From: Kiritimatiellales bacterium
Lineage (GTDB): Bacteria; Verrucomicrobiota; Kiritimatiellia; Kiritimatiellales; Pontiellaceae
NCBI GenBank assembly: GCA_003246265.1
Contig: QKAU01000042.1
Span: 1-64,000 of the forward strand
Direction of reading: 5' to 3'
DNA length: 64,000 nucleotides
The position numbers and the translations under genes were made by a program. The notes below the pieces were generated by a model that saw nothing but the letters and a program-made list of their open reading frames with translations, was not told the origin of the DNA and ran no database searches. Numbering within the stretch: position 1 is the stretch's first letter; each line of letters opens with the position of its first letter. Of the stretch, positions 17,775 to 27,323 are shown piece after piece.

Positions 17775-18852
17775 TACCACCCTGCGCGACGGCGAGCAGA
17801 TGCCCGGCACCGTCTTCACGCGCGAGGAGAAGCTGGCCATCGCCACCGCCCTGGCCAACACCGGCGTCGGCGAGATCGAAGCCGGCATTCCGGCAATGGG
17901 TCCGGCCGAACAGGAGGATATGGCCGCGATCATCGGCCTGGGACTGCCCTGCCGCATCACCGGATGGTGCCGCGCCTCCTTGACCGACCTGGATGCCGCC
18001 GCAGCCGCCGGATTGGCGGCCGTGCACCTATCGCTGCCGGTCTCCGGCCACCATTTCCGGGCCCTGGGAAAGGATGCGGGCTGGGTGTTCCGCACCCTCG
18101 AGCAGATCTTGCCCGAAGCCCTGCAGCGTTTTGCATATGTTTCCGTCGGCGCCCAGGATTCGGGGCGGGCCGACCGCGCCCTCCTGTTCGCCTTTGCCCG
18201 GCGCGTAGACGAGCTGGGGGCGCACCGGCTGCGCATTGCCGACACCGTGGGCGTGATGAACCCCTTCCAGACCGCCGAGCTCTTTCGCGACCTGCGCGAG
18301 GCCGTGGGGGACATGGAACTCGCCTTCCACGCCCACAACGACCTGGGCATGGCCACCGCCAATACGCTGGCCGCCTTTCGGGGCGGGGCTTCTGCGGCGG
18401 ACGTCACGGTGGCCGGCATCGGGGAACGGGCCGGCAACGCGGCCCTCGAACAGGTGGCACTGGCCTGCCCGCAGCTCGGCGTGCGGACGCACATGCTGAC
18501 CCCGCTGTGCGATGCGGTACTGAGGGCTGCAGGCATCGAAGCCCCCGTCTGCGCACCGGTGATTGGAAGCAATGTCTTCAGCCACGAATCGGGTATCCAT
18601 GTGCACGCCGTGCTGAACCACCGCGAAGCCTACGAACCCTTCAGTGCCGAAGCGATTGGAAGAAGCGATTCCACGCGCATCGTCCTGGGCCTCCACTCGG
18701 GCGAAGCCGCGCTGCGCCATGCCCTGGGAACGCTGAATATCGATCCGGGCAAGGAACCGCTGGGATGGCTGCTCAACCGCATCCGGCGGCAGGCGCTGGA
18801 CACCAAGCAGCCGGTCGGCCTGCACCAGCTCCGGAGACTATACTATGAATGA
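17752..18852 (+). CDS. nifV: Homocitrate synthase NifV
   Basis: NifV condenses acetyl-CoA and 2-oxoglutarate to R-homocitrate, the organic ligand of FeMo-cofactor. The 366 residues show the DRE-TIM metallolyase signature LVDTTLRDGEQMPGTVF, the metal-binding HAHND in AFHAHNDLGMATANTLAAF and GIGERAGNAALEQV. SNVFSHESGIHVHAVLNHREAYEPF is typical of NifV/LeuA-like enzymes. It lacks the long regulatory LeuA domain, as expected for NifV. The position in the nif operon decides between NifV and a lysine-pathway homocitrate synthase. It overlaps the next small gene by 8 bases. Confidence 0.93.
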   Translation: MKTAYLVDTTLRDGEQMPGTVFTREEKLAIATALANTGVGEIEAGIPAMGPAEQEDMAAIIGLGLPCRITGWCRASLTDLDAAAAAGLAAVHLSLPVSGHHFRALGKDAGWVFRTLEQILPEALQRFAYVSVGAQDSGRADRALLFAFARRVDELGAHRLRIADTVGVMNPFQTAELFRDLREAVGDMELAFHAHNDLGMATANTLAAFRGGASAADVTVAGIGERAGNAALEQVALACPQLGVRTHMLTPLCDAVLRAAGIEAPVCAPVIGSNVFSHESGIHVHAVLNHREAYEPFSAEAIGRSDSTRIVLGLHSGEAALRHALGTLNIDPGKEPLGWLLNRIRRQALDTKQPVGLHQLRRLYYE

Positions 18853-19069
18853 TACCCCTCCCCTCCAGTGCCCCCATTGCGGATCGCCCCGGCTCGTTGC
18901 ATCGCCAGGAAGCCGGCATGTATTCCTCGACCACAAGGGGGATCCGGTTCCGCTGCTGACCGTCAACTTCTGCCTGGACCGGCCGGTCATGGAGAAGCGG
19001 ACGGTGCTCTATTCCTGCGGCTGCTCGTGGTCGGGAACCGCGGATGAAACGGGCATGCTCCAGCCCTAG
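18845..19069 (+). CDS. Small zinc-ribbon protein in nif operon
   Basis: A 74-residue protein with one CPHCG knuckle near the N-terminus (QCPHCGSPRL) and a second Cys pair near the end (LYSCGCSWSG), a zinc-ribbon pattern. A third Cys lies between (NFCLDRP). It is coupled to nifV by an 8-base overlap and is the last gene before nifA. I do not recognise it as a named Nif protein. A metal-binding or regulatory accessory role is possible but unproven. Confidence 0.75.
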   Translation: MNDTPPLQCPHCGSPRLVASPGSRHVFLDHKGDPVPLLTVNFCLDRPVMEKRTVLYSCGCSWSGTADETGMLQP

Positions 19070-19091
19070 CGACGCGGCACCCCCCTGCCGG

Positions 19092-19107
19092 TGGTACGGT
19101 TCGTGCA
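19092..19107 (+). promoter_or_regulatory. Sigma-54-type promoter before nifA
   Basis: TGGTAC-GGTTCG-TGCA: GG and GC are 10 bases apart, and the layout matches the nifE promoter at 11003 (one change in the -24 box). It lies 80 bases before the nifA ATG and would allow self-activation. Confidence 0.65.
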
Positions 19108-19186
19108 ACCATGGGCCCAACGGCCCAGAGATGGCGCCAATAGATGGACATTATTGTAAACATGCACCCGGAACGGTCCGCACCAC

Positions 19187-20773
<1,587 letters not shown>

Positions 20774-20838
20774 GCCCTGCGTTGCGAACCCGCACATTTC
20801 TCCTGTCGGACCGAGGGGTTTCGTGCTTTAGTCGGCAC

Positions 20839-21351
20839 ATGGACACCCTGGCGCCAGAGGAGCGATCGAAGCTGATGGGCAGGATCCGGGGAAAGAATAC
20901 CCGGCCGGAGATGCTGGTGCGGTCGATGCTGCATAGGGCGGGCTATCGATTCAGCCTCCATCGCGCCAACCTGCCGGGCAAGCCCGACATCGTCCTGCGC
21001 AAATACAAGACCATCGTCTTCGTGCACGGCTGTTTCTGGCACCGCCACAAAGGCTGCAAGGTCGCCACGACCCCCAAGAGCAATGTCGAGTTCTGGAAGG
21101 AAAAATTCGCGCGCAACGTCGCCAACGACCGCAAGCATCGCCGCGCCTTGCGGCGGCTCGGATGGAAGGTCGTCACCGTCTGGGAATGCGAGCTCAGGCA
21201 GCCCGACAAGGTGCTCGCGCGGCTGGCGCGGGAACTGGCGCCGGAGCAGGCGCGCAACACCATCCGCTATCCAGCCTCCGGTGGCGCACCGCTGCCCATG
21301 GCGGCGGAGCAGCGAACAAGGTATGGAGCGAAACGGAAAACAGATGGCTGA
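20839..21351 (+). CDS. vsr: Very short patch repair endonuclease (Vsr-like)
   Basis: A 170-residue protein. Vsr nicks 5' of T in T:G mismatches that come from deaminated 5-methylcytosine. The start SKLMGRIRGKNTRPEMLVRSMLHRAGYRF, catalytic Asp50 in GKPDIV, and His63/His68 in VHGCFWHRHKGC align one residue off E. coli D51/H64/H69. Its zinc ligands are also visible. The C-terminal ~30 residues run beyond the usual length. In most genomes vsr sits next to a Dcm-type cytosine methylase; here none is in view and it lies between nifA and trmO. It overlaps trmO by 8 bases. Confidence 0.9.
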   Translation: MDTLAPEERSKLMGRIRGKNTRPEMLVRSMLHRAGYRFSLHRANLPGKPDIVLRKYKTIVFVHGCFWHRHKGCKVATTPKSNVEFWKEKFARNVANDRKHRRALRRLGWKVVTVWECELRQPDKVLARLARELAPEQARNTIRYPASGGAPLPMAAEQRTRYGAKRKTDG

Positions 21352-22060
21352 GATCCTCTTCCATTCCATCGGCACGATCCATTCGTGCTATGGCGAAAAG
21401 TTCGGCATTCCGCGCCAGCCGGGCCTGGTCAAATACGCCACGGCCACGCTGGAGCTGCTGCCGCCGTACAACATGCCCGATGCCGTGCGCGGCCTGGAGG
21501 CGTTCACGCACATCTGGGTGCTGTTCCTCTTCCACGCCACGGCGCGGGACGAATGGAAGGCCACCGTGCGCCCCCCGCGCCTCGGCGGCAACGAGCGGGT
21601 CGGCGTCTTTGCTTCGCGCTCGAACTTCCGTCCCAACCCCATCGGCCTTTCGGTCGTGGAGCTGATGGCCATGGAGGGTACGCGGCTCGTAGTGAGAGGA
21701 GGCGATTTTCTCGATGGCACGCCGGTGCTCGATATCAAGCCCTACATTCCCTACGTGGATTCCGTTCCAAGCGCACATGGGGCATTTGCCGACGCGGCGC
21801 CACAGCCGGACCTGGCCGTATCCTTCGCGCCTGAAGCCGAACAGGCGGTCGCGGCATTGGAATCCGCCTCTCGGCCAGCGCTGCGCCAACTGGTTGCAGA
21901 CATGCTTTCCTACAACCCCCGCCCCGCCTACCAGGGCGACGAGCCGGAGCGGATCTATGGGACGCGCGTCTACGATTTGGAGGTCCGCTGGACCCAGCGC
22001 GCCGGCGAGATCCTCGTGGTCGAGGTCAAGGAGCAAACGGGCAACCCTGGAACCTCGTAG
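21344..22060 (+). CDS. trmO: tRNA-Thr m6t6A37 methyltransferase TrmO (TsaA)
   Basis: TrmO N6-methylates t6A37 in tRNA-Thr using SAM. About 238 residues align with E. coli TrmO: EKFGIPRQPGLVKYA, LLPPYNMPDAVRGLEAFTHIWVLFLFH, VRPPRLGGNERVGVFASRSNFRPNPIGLSVVEL and DGTPVLDIKPYIPYVDS. This is the single-stranded beta-barrel SAM-binding fold. The ATG at 21344 overlaps vsr; an in-frame ATG at 21323 would add seven residues. The C-terminal extension with NPRPAYQ is family-typical. Confidence 0.93.
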   Translation: MAEILFHSIGTIHSCYGEKFGIPRQPGLVKYATATLELLPPYNMPDAVRGLEAFTHIWVLFLFHATARDEWKATVRPPRLGGNERVGVFASRSNFRPNPIGLSVVELMAMEGTRLVVRGGDFLDGTPVLDIKPYIPYVDSVPSAHGAFADAAPQPDLAVSFAPEAEQAVAALESASRPALRQLVADMLSYNPRPAYQGDEPERIYGTRVYDLEVRWTQRAGEILVVEVKEQTGNPGTS

Positions 22061-22065
22061 GAAGT

Positions 22066-22170
22066 GCCTTGGGATATGTTGTTTTCGCGAAGCACGTCGG
22101 CCACGGGGATGCCGGACTCGGCCTGCTGGAGGATGCGGATGATCTGCTCCTCGGCGCGTCGTCCCTTCAT
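22066..22170 (-). pseudogene. IS3-family transposase OrfA fragment
   Basis: From ATG at 22170 (AAGGAGA upstream) the frame reads MKGRRAEEQIIRILQQAESG, then IPVADVLRENNISQGTSY, the typical N-terminal HTH of IS3/IS911-type OrfA. After about 35 residues the similarity stops at the end of trmO. No OrfB and no paired terminal repeats are visible. Dead remnant. Confidence 0.8.
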
Positions 22171-22348
22171 GGTGAGTTCTCCTTGCTGGTTGTTTACCAC
22201 GAAGAACTCTCATATGAAGCCGTCCAGTTTTATGGGCTTAGGTCAGGCGTCGCGACCAGGTTGGGGGAGTATTCGATCATCGAATTCCATCCTTGCACTG
22301 CAACCCGTTCAAGTATAGGGATTAATTTTTCGCAATCGAGGTGTCACA

Positions 22349-22780
22349 GTGACCTGTGCCCATACTACCCGACGCAATAGAGCACTCACTGTTGCATTCC
22401 TAACGGGTTGCGGATTGGCAGCCACTGGAGCCGGACTCCTTGGGATCGCGGACAACGTACCGGGAATCCTTTGCGCATATGCAGCATCCACAGCGCTCGT
22501 CCTTGCCTTTGCCTACCCATGGCGCACACCGAAAAGGTACGCTCTCCTGCTCCTGGGATCGATATCGTGCTTCCTTATCGCCGGAATCCTGCACAATGTC
22601 CTTCATGGCGGTGCAGCAAGCATGCAAGGAGCCCCGATGTTTTCCAAGGTTTTGGAGGGCTTTGGCGTCGTCGCCTTTCTGTTGGCAGTGCTGGTATGCC
22701 CCCCAGCCTTCCTTGTCGGTCTAGTCGGATCGGTCGCAATGCTTGTTCGTAAACATCGTCACCCCGGACGTGATGGCTGA
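22349..22780 (+). CDS. Small membrane protein of unknown function
   Basis: A 143-residue protein with four likely membrane helices (about 14-34, 40-55, 66-86 and 105-133) and a basic C-terminus (RKHRHPGRDG). I do not recognise a family. It starts at GTG with GAGGTG five bases upstream; no ATG alternative fits. It stands alone between an IS remnant and an oppositely oriented secreted protein, in DNA a little poorer in GC than the core genes. Confidence 0.65.
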   Translation: MTCAHTTRRNRALTVAFLTGCGLAATGAGLLGIADNVPGILCAYAASTALVLAFAYPWRTPKRYALLLLGSISCFLIAGILHNVLHGGAASMQGAPMFSKVLEGFGVVAFLLAVLVCPPAFLVGLVGSVAMLVRKHRHPGRDG

Positions 22781-22953
22781 ATTCACACCGTTCCGAGTCG
22801 CCCTGCAATGCGCTGGAAGCCTTCGATAGGTTGGTTTGGATGGGCCAAATACCGCCCCACACCCATGATTTGAGGGAAAACGGGGTCATCCAGTAAACCG
22901 GACCGGGGCTGTGCGCGTGTCTACCAGAGGGGATGGACCACCGACGTCAGCGA

Positions 22954-23502
22954 TTACTTTTTCCGGTTCTTGCCTCCCTTGCGAGAGGGAGTGTAGTCAA
23001 CGGATCCGTATTTGCTGATTTTTCTAAGCGACATCCTGTATTTGCTGGGGTTCGTTGATGAATCACTTTCAGAGTTGGTGAACGTACCTATGCGGGATTG
23101 CTCATCGGTATTGTAATTGAATGCCTTCACAGTCGTACTGCCAATACTGCCCTTGGTGATGATGAACTCCAAATCCTCAGTCTGTTTTTTCAGATAGACG
23201 ATAAACTCCACCTCGATCGCCGTGTCATCATAAGGTTGCCCGTTGATGTTAAGCCCGTTGATCCTTATCAGGTGCTGGTCTTTTTTCGGCTCGATAATCG
23301 TTGCTTCAGCAACATGCCAATCCTTATCCCATGGCGGAAGAATCTCGATATGACTCCAATCAGAGTCCGTCTCGACAACCAAGCGGACGGGATAGTAATC
23401 CCCTTCGCCACCAGCTGCAGACTGCAGGGAAGCAAAACAGGTGAAAAACGCAGGCATCAGGTACATGACTAATGTCTTGGCCTTTGGATGGGCAGTGTTC
23501 AT
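22954..23502 (-). CDS. Secreted protein of unknown function
   Basis: A 182-residue exported protein. After a charged N-terminus comes a hydrophobic signal segment (LVMYLMPAFFTCFASLQSAAGG). The mature part is beta-rich (YYPVRLVVETDSDWSHIEILPPW, IEVEFIVYLKK) and ends in a very basic tail (RKGGKNRKK). No family is recognised. AAGGAG is six bases before ATG. The coding DNA is noticeably AT-richer than its neighbours, suggesting recent acquisition. It follows the SHD1 gene by 73 bases and may share its transcript. Confidence 0.7.
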   Translation of the reverse strand: MNTAHPKAKTLVMYLMPAFFTCFASLQSAAGGEGDYYPVRLVVETDSDWSHIEILPPWDKDWHVAEATIIEPKKDQHLIRINGLNINGQPYDDTAIEVEFIVYLKKQTEDLEFIITKGSIGSTTVKAFNYNTDEQSRIGTFTNSESDSSTNPSKYRMSLRKISKYGSVDYTPSRKGGKNRKK

Positions 23503-23575
23503 TTCATTCTCCTTCCGACACTCGATTACGCCATCATCGTTATACCCATCTGCATTTCCCCCACCCCCCGGACGG

Positions 23576-24289
23576 TTAGTAGAACCGGTGCGGGCGCGTG
23601 GGCATGCAGCGGTTGCACTCTTCGTCGAAGGTCTTCCCGATCGGCACATGCCGCAGGCTGTCGAGGTGGCCGTAGAGGTTTTCGTCCGTCGTCTGGTAGC
23701 CGACGACCTCCCCCCTCGGATCGGTGACGACGATCAGGTAGCCGCCATACTTGGTGCCGCCCTTGTAGCCGCCGATGACATATTCCATCAACTGGACGGT
23801 ATTGCACTGGAGCTCGAACGAACTTCCGCTACCTTCCTCCAGGAGGAAGCTGCCTTGCTGGTAATCGAGCAGGATCTGCTTGCCCCCGTAGATCTCCTCG
23901 CCGATCAGGAACACCTCCGCCAGCAACTGCTGGCCGTAGGGCCGGGTGGAGGTTTGCCGGATCCGCGCCTTGCAGTGGTAGTAGAAGGCCCGCGGCAAGG
24001 GACTGAGGCTGTAGGGGAAGATGCGCTGTTCGGAGACCTTGGAAAAATCCAGCTGCAAGGTAGGGGGTTGCTGGAGATCGACATAGCCGGCATCCTCTGC
24101 CGAGAGCCGGTCGAGGGGAACCTTGATGGTCCTGCCCTGGTCGTTCCTCAGCGAAACGTCGCCCCCGATCAGCGCCACGAATTCGGCCTGGATCACACGG
24201 CCATCCTCCAGGGTCCAATCGCGGAACTCGGCGCGCGCGATTCCGCAAACCCACGCCACCGCCACCATGATGCCCAGCCTTTTGCCCAT
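23576..24289 (-). CDS. Secreted SHD1-domain protein
   Basis: A 237-residue protein with a signal peptide (to ARA at about 20), then an SHD1 (SLA1 homology 1) domain: FRDWTLEDGRVIQAEFVALIGGDVSL through IKVPLDRLSAEDAGYV. SHD1 is frequent in exported PVC proteins and may bind peptide or polysaccharide; its bacterial role is not settled. The remaining ~160 residues have no recognised domain and end with two Cys (CNRC). It starts nine bases after the TonB-like gene ends, so the pair is probably one operon. Confidence 0.8.
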   Translation of the reverse strand: MGKRLGIMVAVAWVCGIARAEFRDWTLEDGRVIQAEFVALIGGDVSLRNDQGRTIKVPLDRLSAEDAGYVDLQQPPTLQLDFSKVSEQRIFPYSLSPLPRAFYYHCKARIRQTSTRPYGQQLLAEVFLIGEEIYGGKQILLDYQQGSFLLEEGSGSSFELQCNTVQLMEYVIGGYKGGTKYGGYLIVVTDPRGEVVGYQTTDENLYGHLDSLRHVPIGKTFDEECNRCMPTRPHRFY

Positions 24290-24298
24290 AGCCTGCCC

Positions 24299-25393
24299 CT
24301 AGAAGTCCCTGAACACGGGCCCGTTGGTCAACGTGCACTCCCCCTCGGGAAGGTGCTTGTAGATCTCCTCGAGCATATCCAGGGAAAAATCCTCGGTCTT
24401 GAATGCGGGAAGAAGCGGTCCACCCTGGCGGGTCTGCGGATATTCCTCCCCATCCACCTCCACCAGCAGCATGGCCGACATGTCCCCGCTTCGCCACTCT
24501 CCGAACAGGACCTCCATCTCGACCGGCTCGCCGGCCTTCAGCTCGATCCAGTCGCCGACGTGCATCGTCTGGTTCCCCAGGTAGAACTTGCCGGAATCGG
24601 CGCTCGAGGTCTGCCACCAGTCGAAGAAGGGCCGATGGAAGTCCCAGCAGTTGATGAGGACGTCGCGCCCGTCGACCCGCACAAAGACGTAGGCATCCCC
24701 CACCCCCCAGAAGCGGAACCGGATGTCCTCCTTGTAGACCAGCTTGCCTCGGTAGAGCAGAAAGAAGTAGTAGCTCTCGGTTTCCGGCGCGCCAAACGCG
24801 TCGGGCGCCAGCGGGGAAACGATCGGGGGAATCATGAAGTGGGTGGTGTAGAGCTTTTGGGGCGACTGGTAGTATTTGGCGATCTTGCGCCGGTTCCAGC
24901 CGTTCACCACAAAATCGCGCAACACCTCGCGGCACTGGTGCTGGTCCATGGGGGCCACGCCGCCGCGGCGGTCGCGCTTCAGGTCGTAGAAGGCTCCTTC
25001 GAAATCGTTGCCGATCGTCTTCATCCCGCCGAAGACGGTGATGGAACCGATGTCGGGCGCCAGTTCGACACCGGAGAGATCCGCACCGATCGATTCGGCC
25101 ATGCTGCCCAGCTCCGGCAGGTCGATGGTCGGCATGTTGGACTTCCTGACCTTGGAGACGATGCGGTTCGACGCCTTGGGCCGGGTCGTTTTCCGGGCCT
25201 GGACCTTCGGCTTCTTCAGCTTCATCTTGGGCCGCTCGACCGGTTTGGGGGCAACGAACTTCGATTCGGGTTCGTCCACAACGGAGAAGATCACGAACAC
25301 CCCGGCCAGGAAAAAGGCGGCGGCATGCACCAGGATGCTGATCATCAACCCGCTGCGCGTCCCCTTCGCAGTTCTCCTGGGTTTTTTCGCCAT
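24299..25393 (-). CDS. TonB-like membrane-anchored protein with PA14-like domain
   Basis: A 364-residue protein. Residues ~17-40 form one membrane helix (GLMISILVHAAAFFLAG), preceded by a basic stretch, as in TonB. A proline/lysine-rich linker follows (APKPVERPKMKLKKPKVQ). The periplasmic part from ~200 has YYFFLLYRGKLVYKEDIRFRFWGVGDAYVFVRVDG, like a PA14/GLEYA sugar-binding fold (inference). It lacks the standard TonB C-terminal motif, so energy transduction is doubtful. MAKKPRR is preferred over the ATG 33 bases upstream. It is divergent from the next gene. Confidence 0.7.
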   Translation of the reverse strand: MAKKPRRTAKGTRSGLMISILVHAAAFFLAGVFVIFSVVDEPESKFVAPKPVERPKMKLKKPKVQARKTTRPKASNRIVSKVRKSNMPTIDLPELGSMAESIGADLSGVELAPDIGSITVFGGMKTIGNDFEGAFYDLKRDRRGGVAPMDQHQCREVLRDFVVNGWNRRKIAKYYQSPQKLYTTHFMIPPIVSPLAPDAFGAPETESYYFFLLYRGKLVYKEDIRFRFWGVGDAYVFVRVDGRDVLINCWDFHRPFFDWWQTSSADSGKFYLGNQTMHVGDWIELKAGEPVEMEVLFGEWRSGDMSAMLLVEVDGEEYPQTRQGGPLLPAFKTEDFSLDMLEEIYKHLPEGECTLTNGPVFRDF

Positions 25394-25574
25394 TGCACCG
25401 TCTCCCCATCCACCCGCCAGGGCCATACCTGACGATCACCTGTCCATCGTTTACTCCAGCATTCACATCCCTGCAAGCCCCAATCCGGCCGTGAGCCTAG
25501 CTGCATGCCCGTCCCCGCCAAAATCGGGCCGCCTTTTGCTTTCAAATGCGCATCGGCATTCTACAATGCGGAGC

Positions 25575-27302
25575 ATGAACACGTTTCCCGACATTCCGGA
25601 AGGCCAGCTCGAAAAGTATTCCTCCGCCATCTCCCTCTCCGACATGGAGATCTTCGTCTTCCCCGAACTGCTCTACAGCCTCGTGCTGGCCAACATCATG
25701 TCGCCGCGCATCTGGGCATGGAAGGAGCACGACTGGTTCCGCAGGCTCGACACCATGTCGCCCTACAAAAAGATCCAGCGGCTCAAGCAGTTCATCATCG
25801 ACCACTACGAGTTCAACCTCGACCTCGACACCTGGGGCCTAACCACCAAGGAGGCCGAAATCGCCCGCTTCGCCCCCTACATGGACGAGAAGACCATCGG
25901 CCAGAGCAACGCGCTCTTCGGCTACGAGGGCGACAAGCACTACTTCTCGCTCGACATCCGCAAGCACTTTGGCCTCGACAAGTACAACTCCAACGTCATC
26001 CCCTACTGGAAGACCGAGACGCTGGAGGCGATGGATGCCTTCCGCTTCAAGGCGAACTACCGCGAAGGGGCCGGTGAATGCGTCTCGCTCTCCACCCTCT
26101 ACGCCGCCGCGCTCTTCATCGTCTGCGACATCCCCCTCGAGGAGATCTTCCTGCTAGCCACGCCGCTGCACTCGCAGAACTTCGTCAACGTCCAGGACGG
26201 CGTCCTCACCAACAACCGCCGGCTCGTCACCAAAAACATGTGGTTCAACGGCACCGACCTCACCGCGAAGGCCCAGCGCGCCCTGCGCCACGAACAGGTG
26301 ACCATCGTGGCCAACAACACCGGCTTCATCCACGCCGTCTATCCCGAAGCCACCATCGAGCCCGCCAGCTTCGACCGCTTCCGTGAAAAGCTGGACGCCT
26401 TCACCACCACCGAAATCACCTTCGAGGTCCTTTCCAACTTCCTGCGCGACCGGTCCGAATACCAGAAATGCTTCCAGATCAAATATGTCCGGCACGGGAA
26501 GGCGCAATACCTGCCGATCGAGCGCGCCTATGCCTACGAGCACGGCTCCCCCTACAAGGTTTCCGACGACGCCACCCGCGACAAGCTGCTCGAGGAGATC
26601 GACGAATACGACTTCTACACCGATCCGATCCCGCACCGCATCCAGCTCAACAAGCTGGCGGACTACCTCCGGAACAACCCCATCTCCCACTTCGACCAGG
26701 AGAGCATGACCGGCCTCGCCAACCGGATCGACTGTACCAACGACATGACCCGCAAGATGTCCGTCATCGAGGGGCTGGTCGACTTCGTGCACCTGGACCC
26801 CGAGTTGCCGGCCGCCGGCGGGAAGCGCTTTGGCGGGCCGGGCCCGATCGCCATCGGCCCGGGCATGCAGCGCGACGAAATCATCGCCTACCTGCGCTCC
26901 ATCCGCGCCACCCACCCGGTCGCCGACCTCGCCTTCTACGCGAGCCGCGATCTCTCCACAACCGATTGGCGTCCTTTCCTCAAGGCGGCGCTGGAACGCA
27001 ATCCCGTCATCGTCGAAGCCACGAAAAGCCTATCCGACGAGGAGCTGCTCCGGACGGTGGAGACCCTGCCCGACGAATCGATCTACGACGGTTCGCGCAT
27101 CGCCCAGCCCGACGAAGTCTGGAACTTCCAGCGCGGCGACGGGATCGAGCGCGCCATCGCGGTCGCGAACGTATGGCGCGCGCGTCATCCCGATGCGGCC
27201 ATCGAGCTGGCTTCGGATGGTGCGGAGGTGGCGTTGCATCTCGATGGGCTCATCGTGCGGTACTCGACCGCCAAGGGGCTGGACAAGCGCTTGACCCTCT
27301 AG
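25575..27302 (+). CDS. Conserved protein, possible transglutaminase-like fold
   Basis: A 575-residue soluble protein without signal peptide or membrane helix. REGAGECVSLSTLYAAALFIV resembles the Cys-bearing helix of transglutaminase-like proteins, and LATPLHSQNFVNVQDGVLTNNRR could supply a His partner, but Asp is not clear. The rest (~300-575) is not recognised. The function is unknown. ATG 25575 chosen; ATG 25566 adds three residues. An open frame extends far upstream but overlaps the divergent TonB-like gene and is shadow. Confidence 0.75.
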   Translation: MNTFPDIPEGQLEKYSSAISLSDMEIFVFPELLYSLVLANIMSPRIWAWKEHDWFRRLDTMSPYKKIQRLKQFIIDHYEFNLDLDTWGLTTKEAEIARFAPYMDEKTIGQSNALFGYEGDKHYFSLDIRKHFGLDKYNSNVIPYWKTETLEAMDAFRFKANYREGAGECVSLSTLYAAALFIVCDIPLEEIFLLATPLHSQNFVNVQDGVLTNNRRLVTKNMWFNGTDLTAKAQRALRHEQVTIVANNTGFIHAVYPEATIEPASFDRFREKLDAFTTTEITFEVLSNFLRDRSEYQKCFQIKYVRHGKAQYLPIERAYAYEHGSPYKVSDDATRDKLLEEIDEYDFYTDPIPHRIQLNKLADYLRNNPISHFDQESMTGLANRIDCTNDMTRKMSVIEGLVDFVHLDPELPAAGGKRFGGPGPIAIGPGMQRDEIIAYLRSIRATHPVADLAFYASRDLSTTDWRPFLKAALERNPVIVEATKSLSDEELLRTVETLPDESIYDGSRIAQPDEVWNFQRGDGIERAIAVANVWRARHPDAAIELASDGAEVALHLDGLIVRYSTAKGLDKRLTL

Positions 27303-27323
27303 CCAAGTCCGGGGCAATACGCC

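Noticed and set aside
25008-25574. N-terminal extension of the transglutaminase-like protein
   Set aside because: It lies opposite the divergent TonB-like gene, is low-complexity and lacks start signals; ATG 25575 is more sensible.
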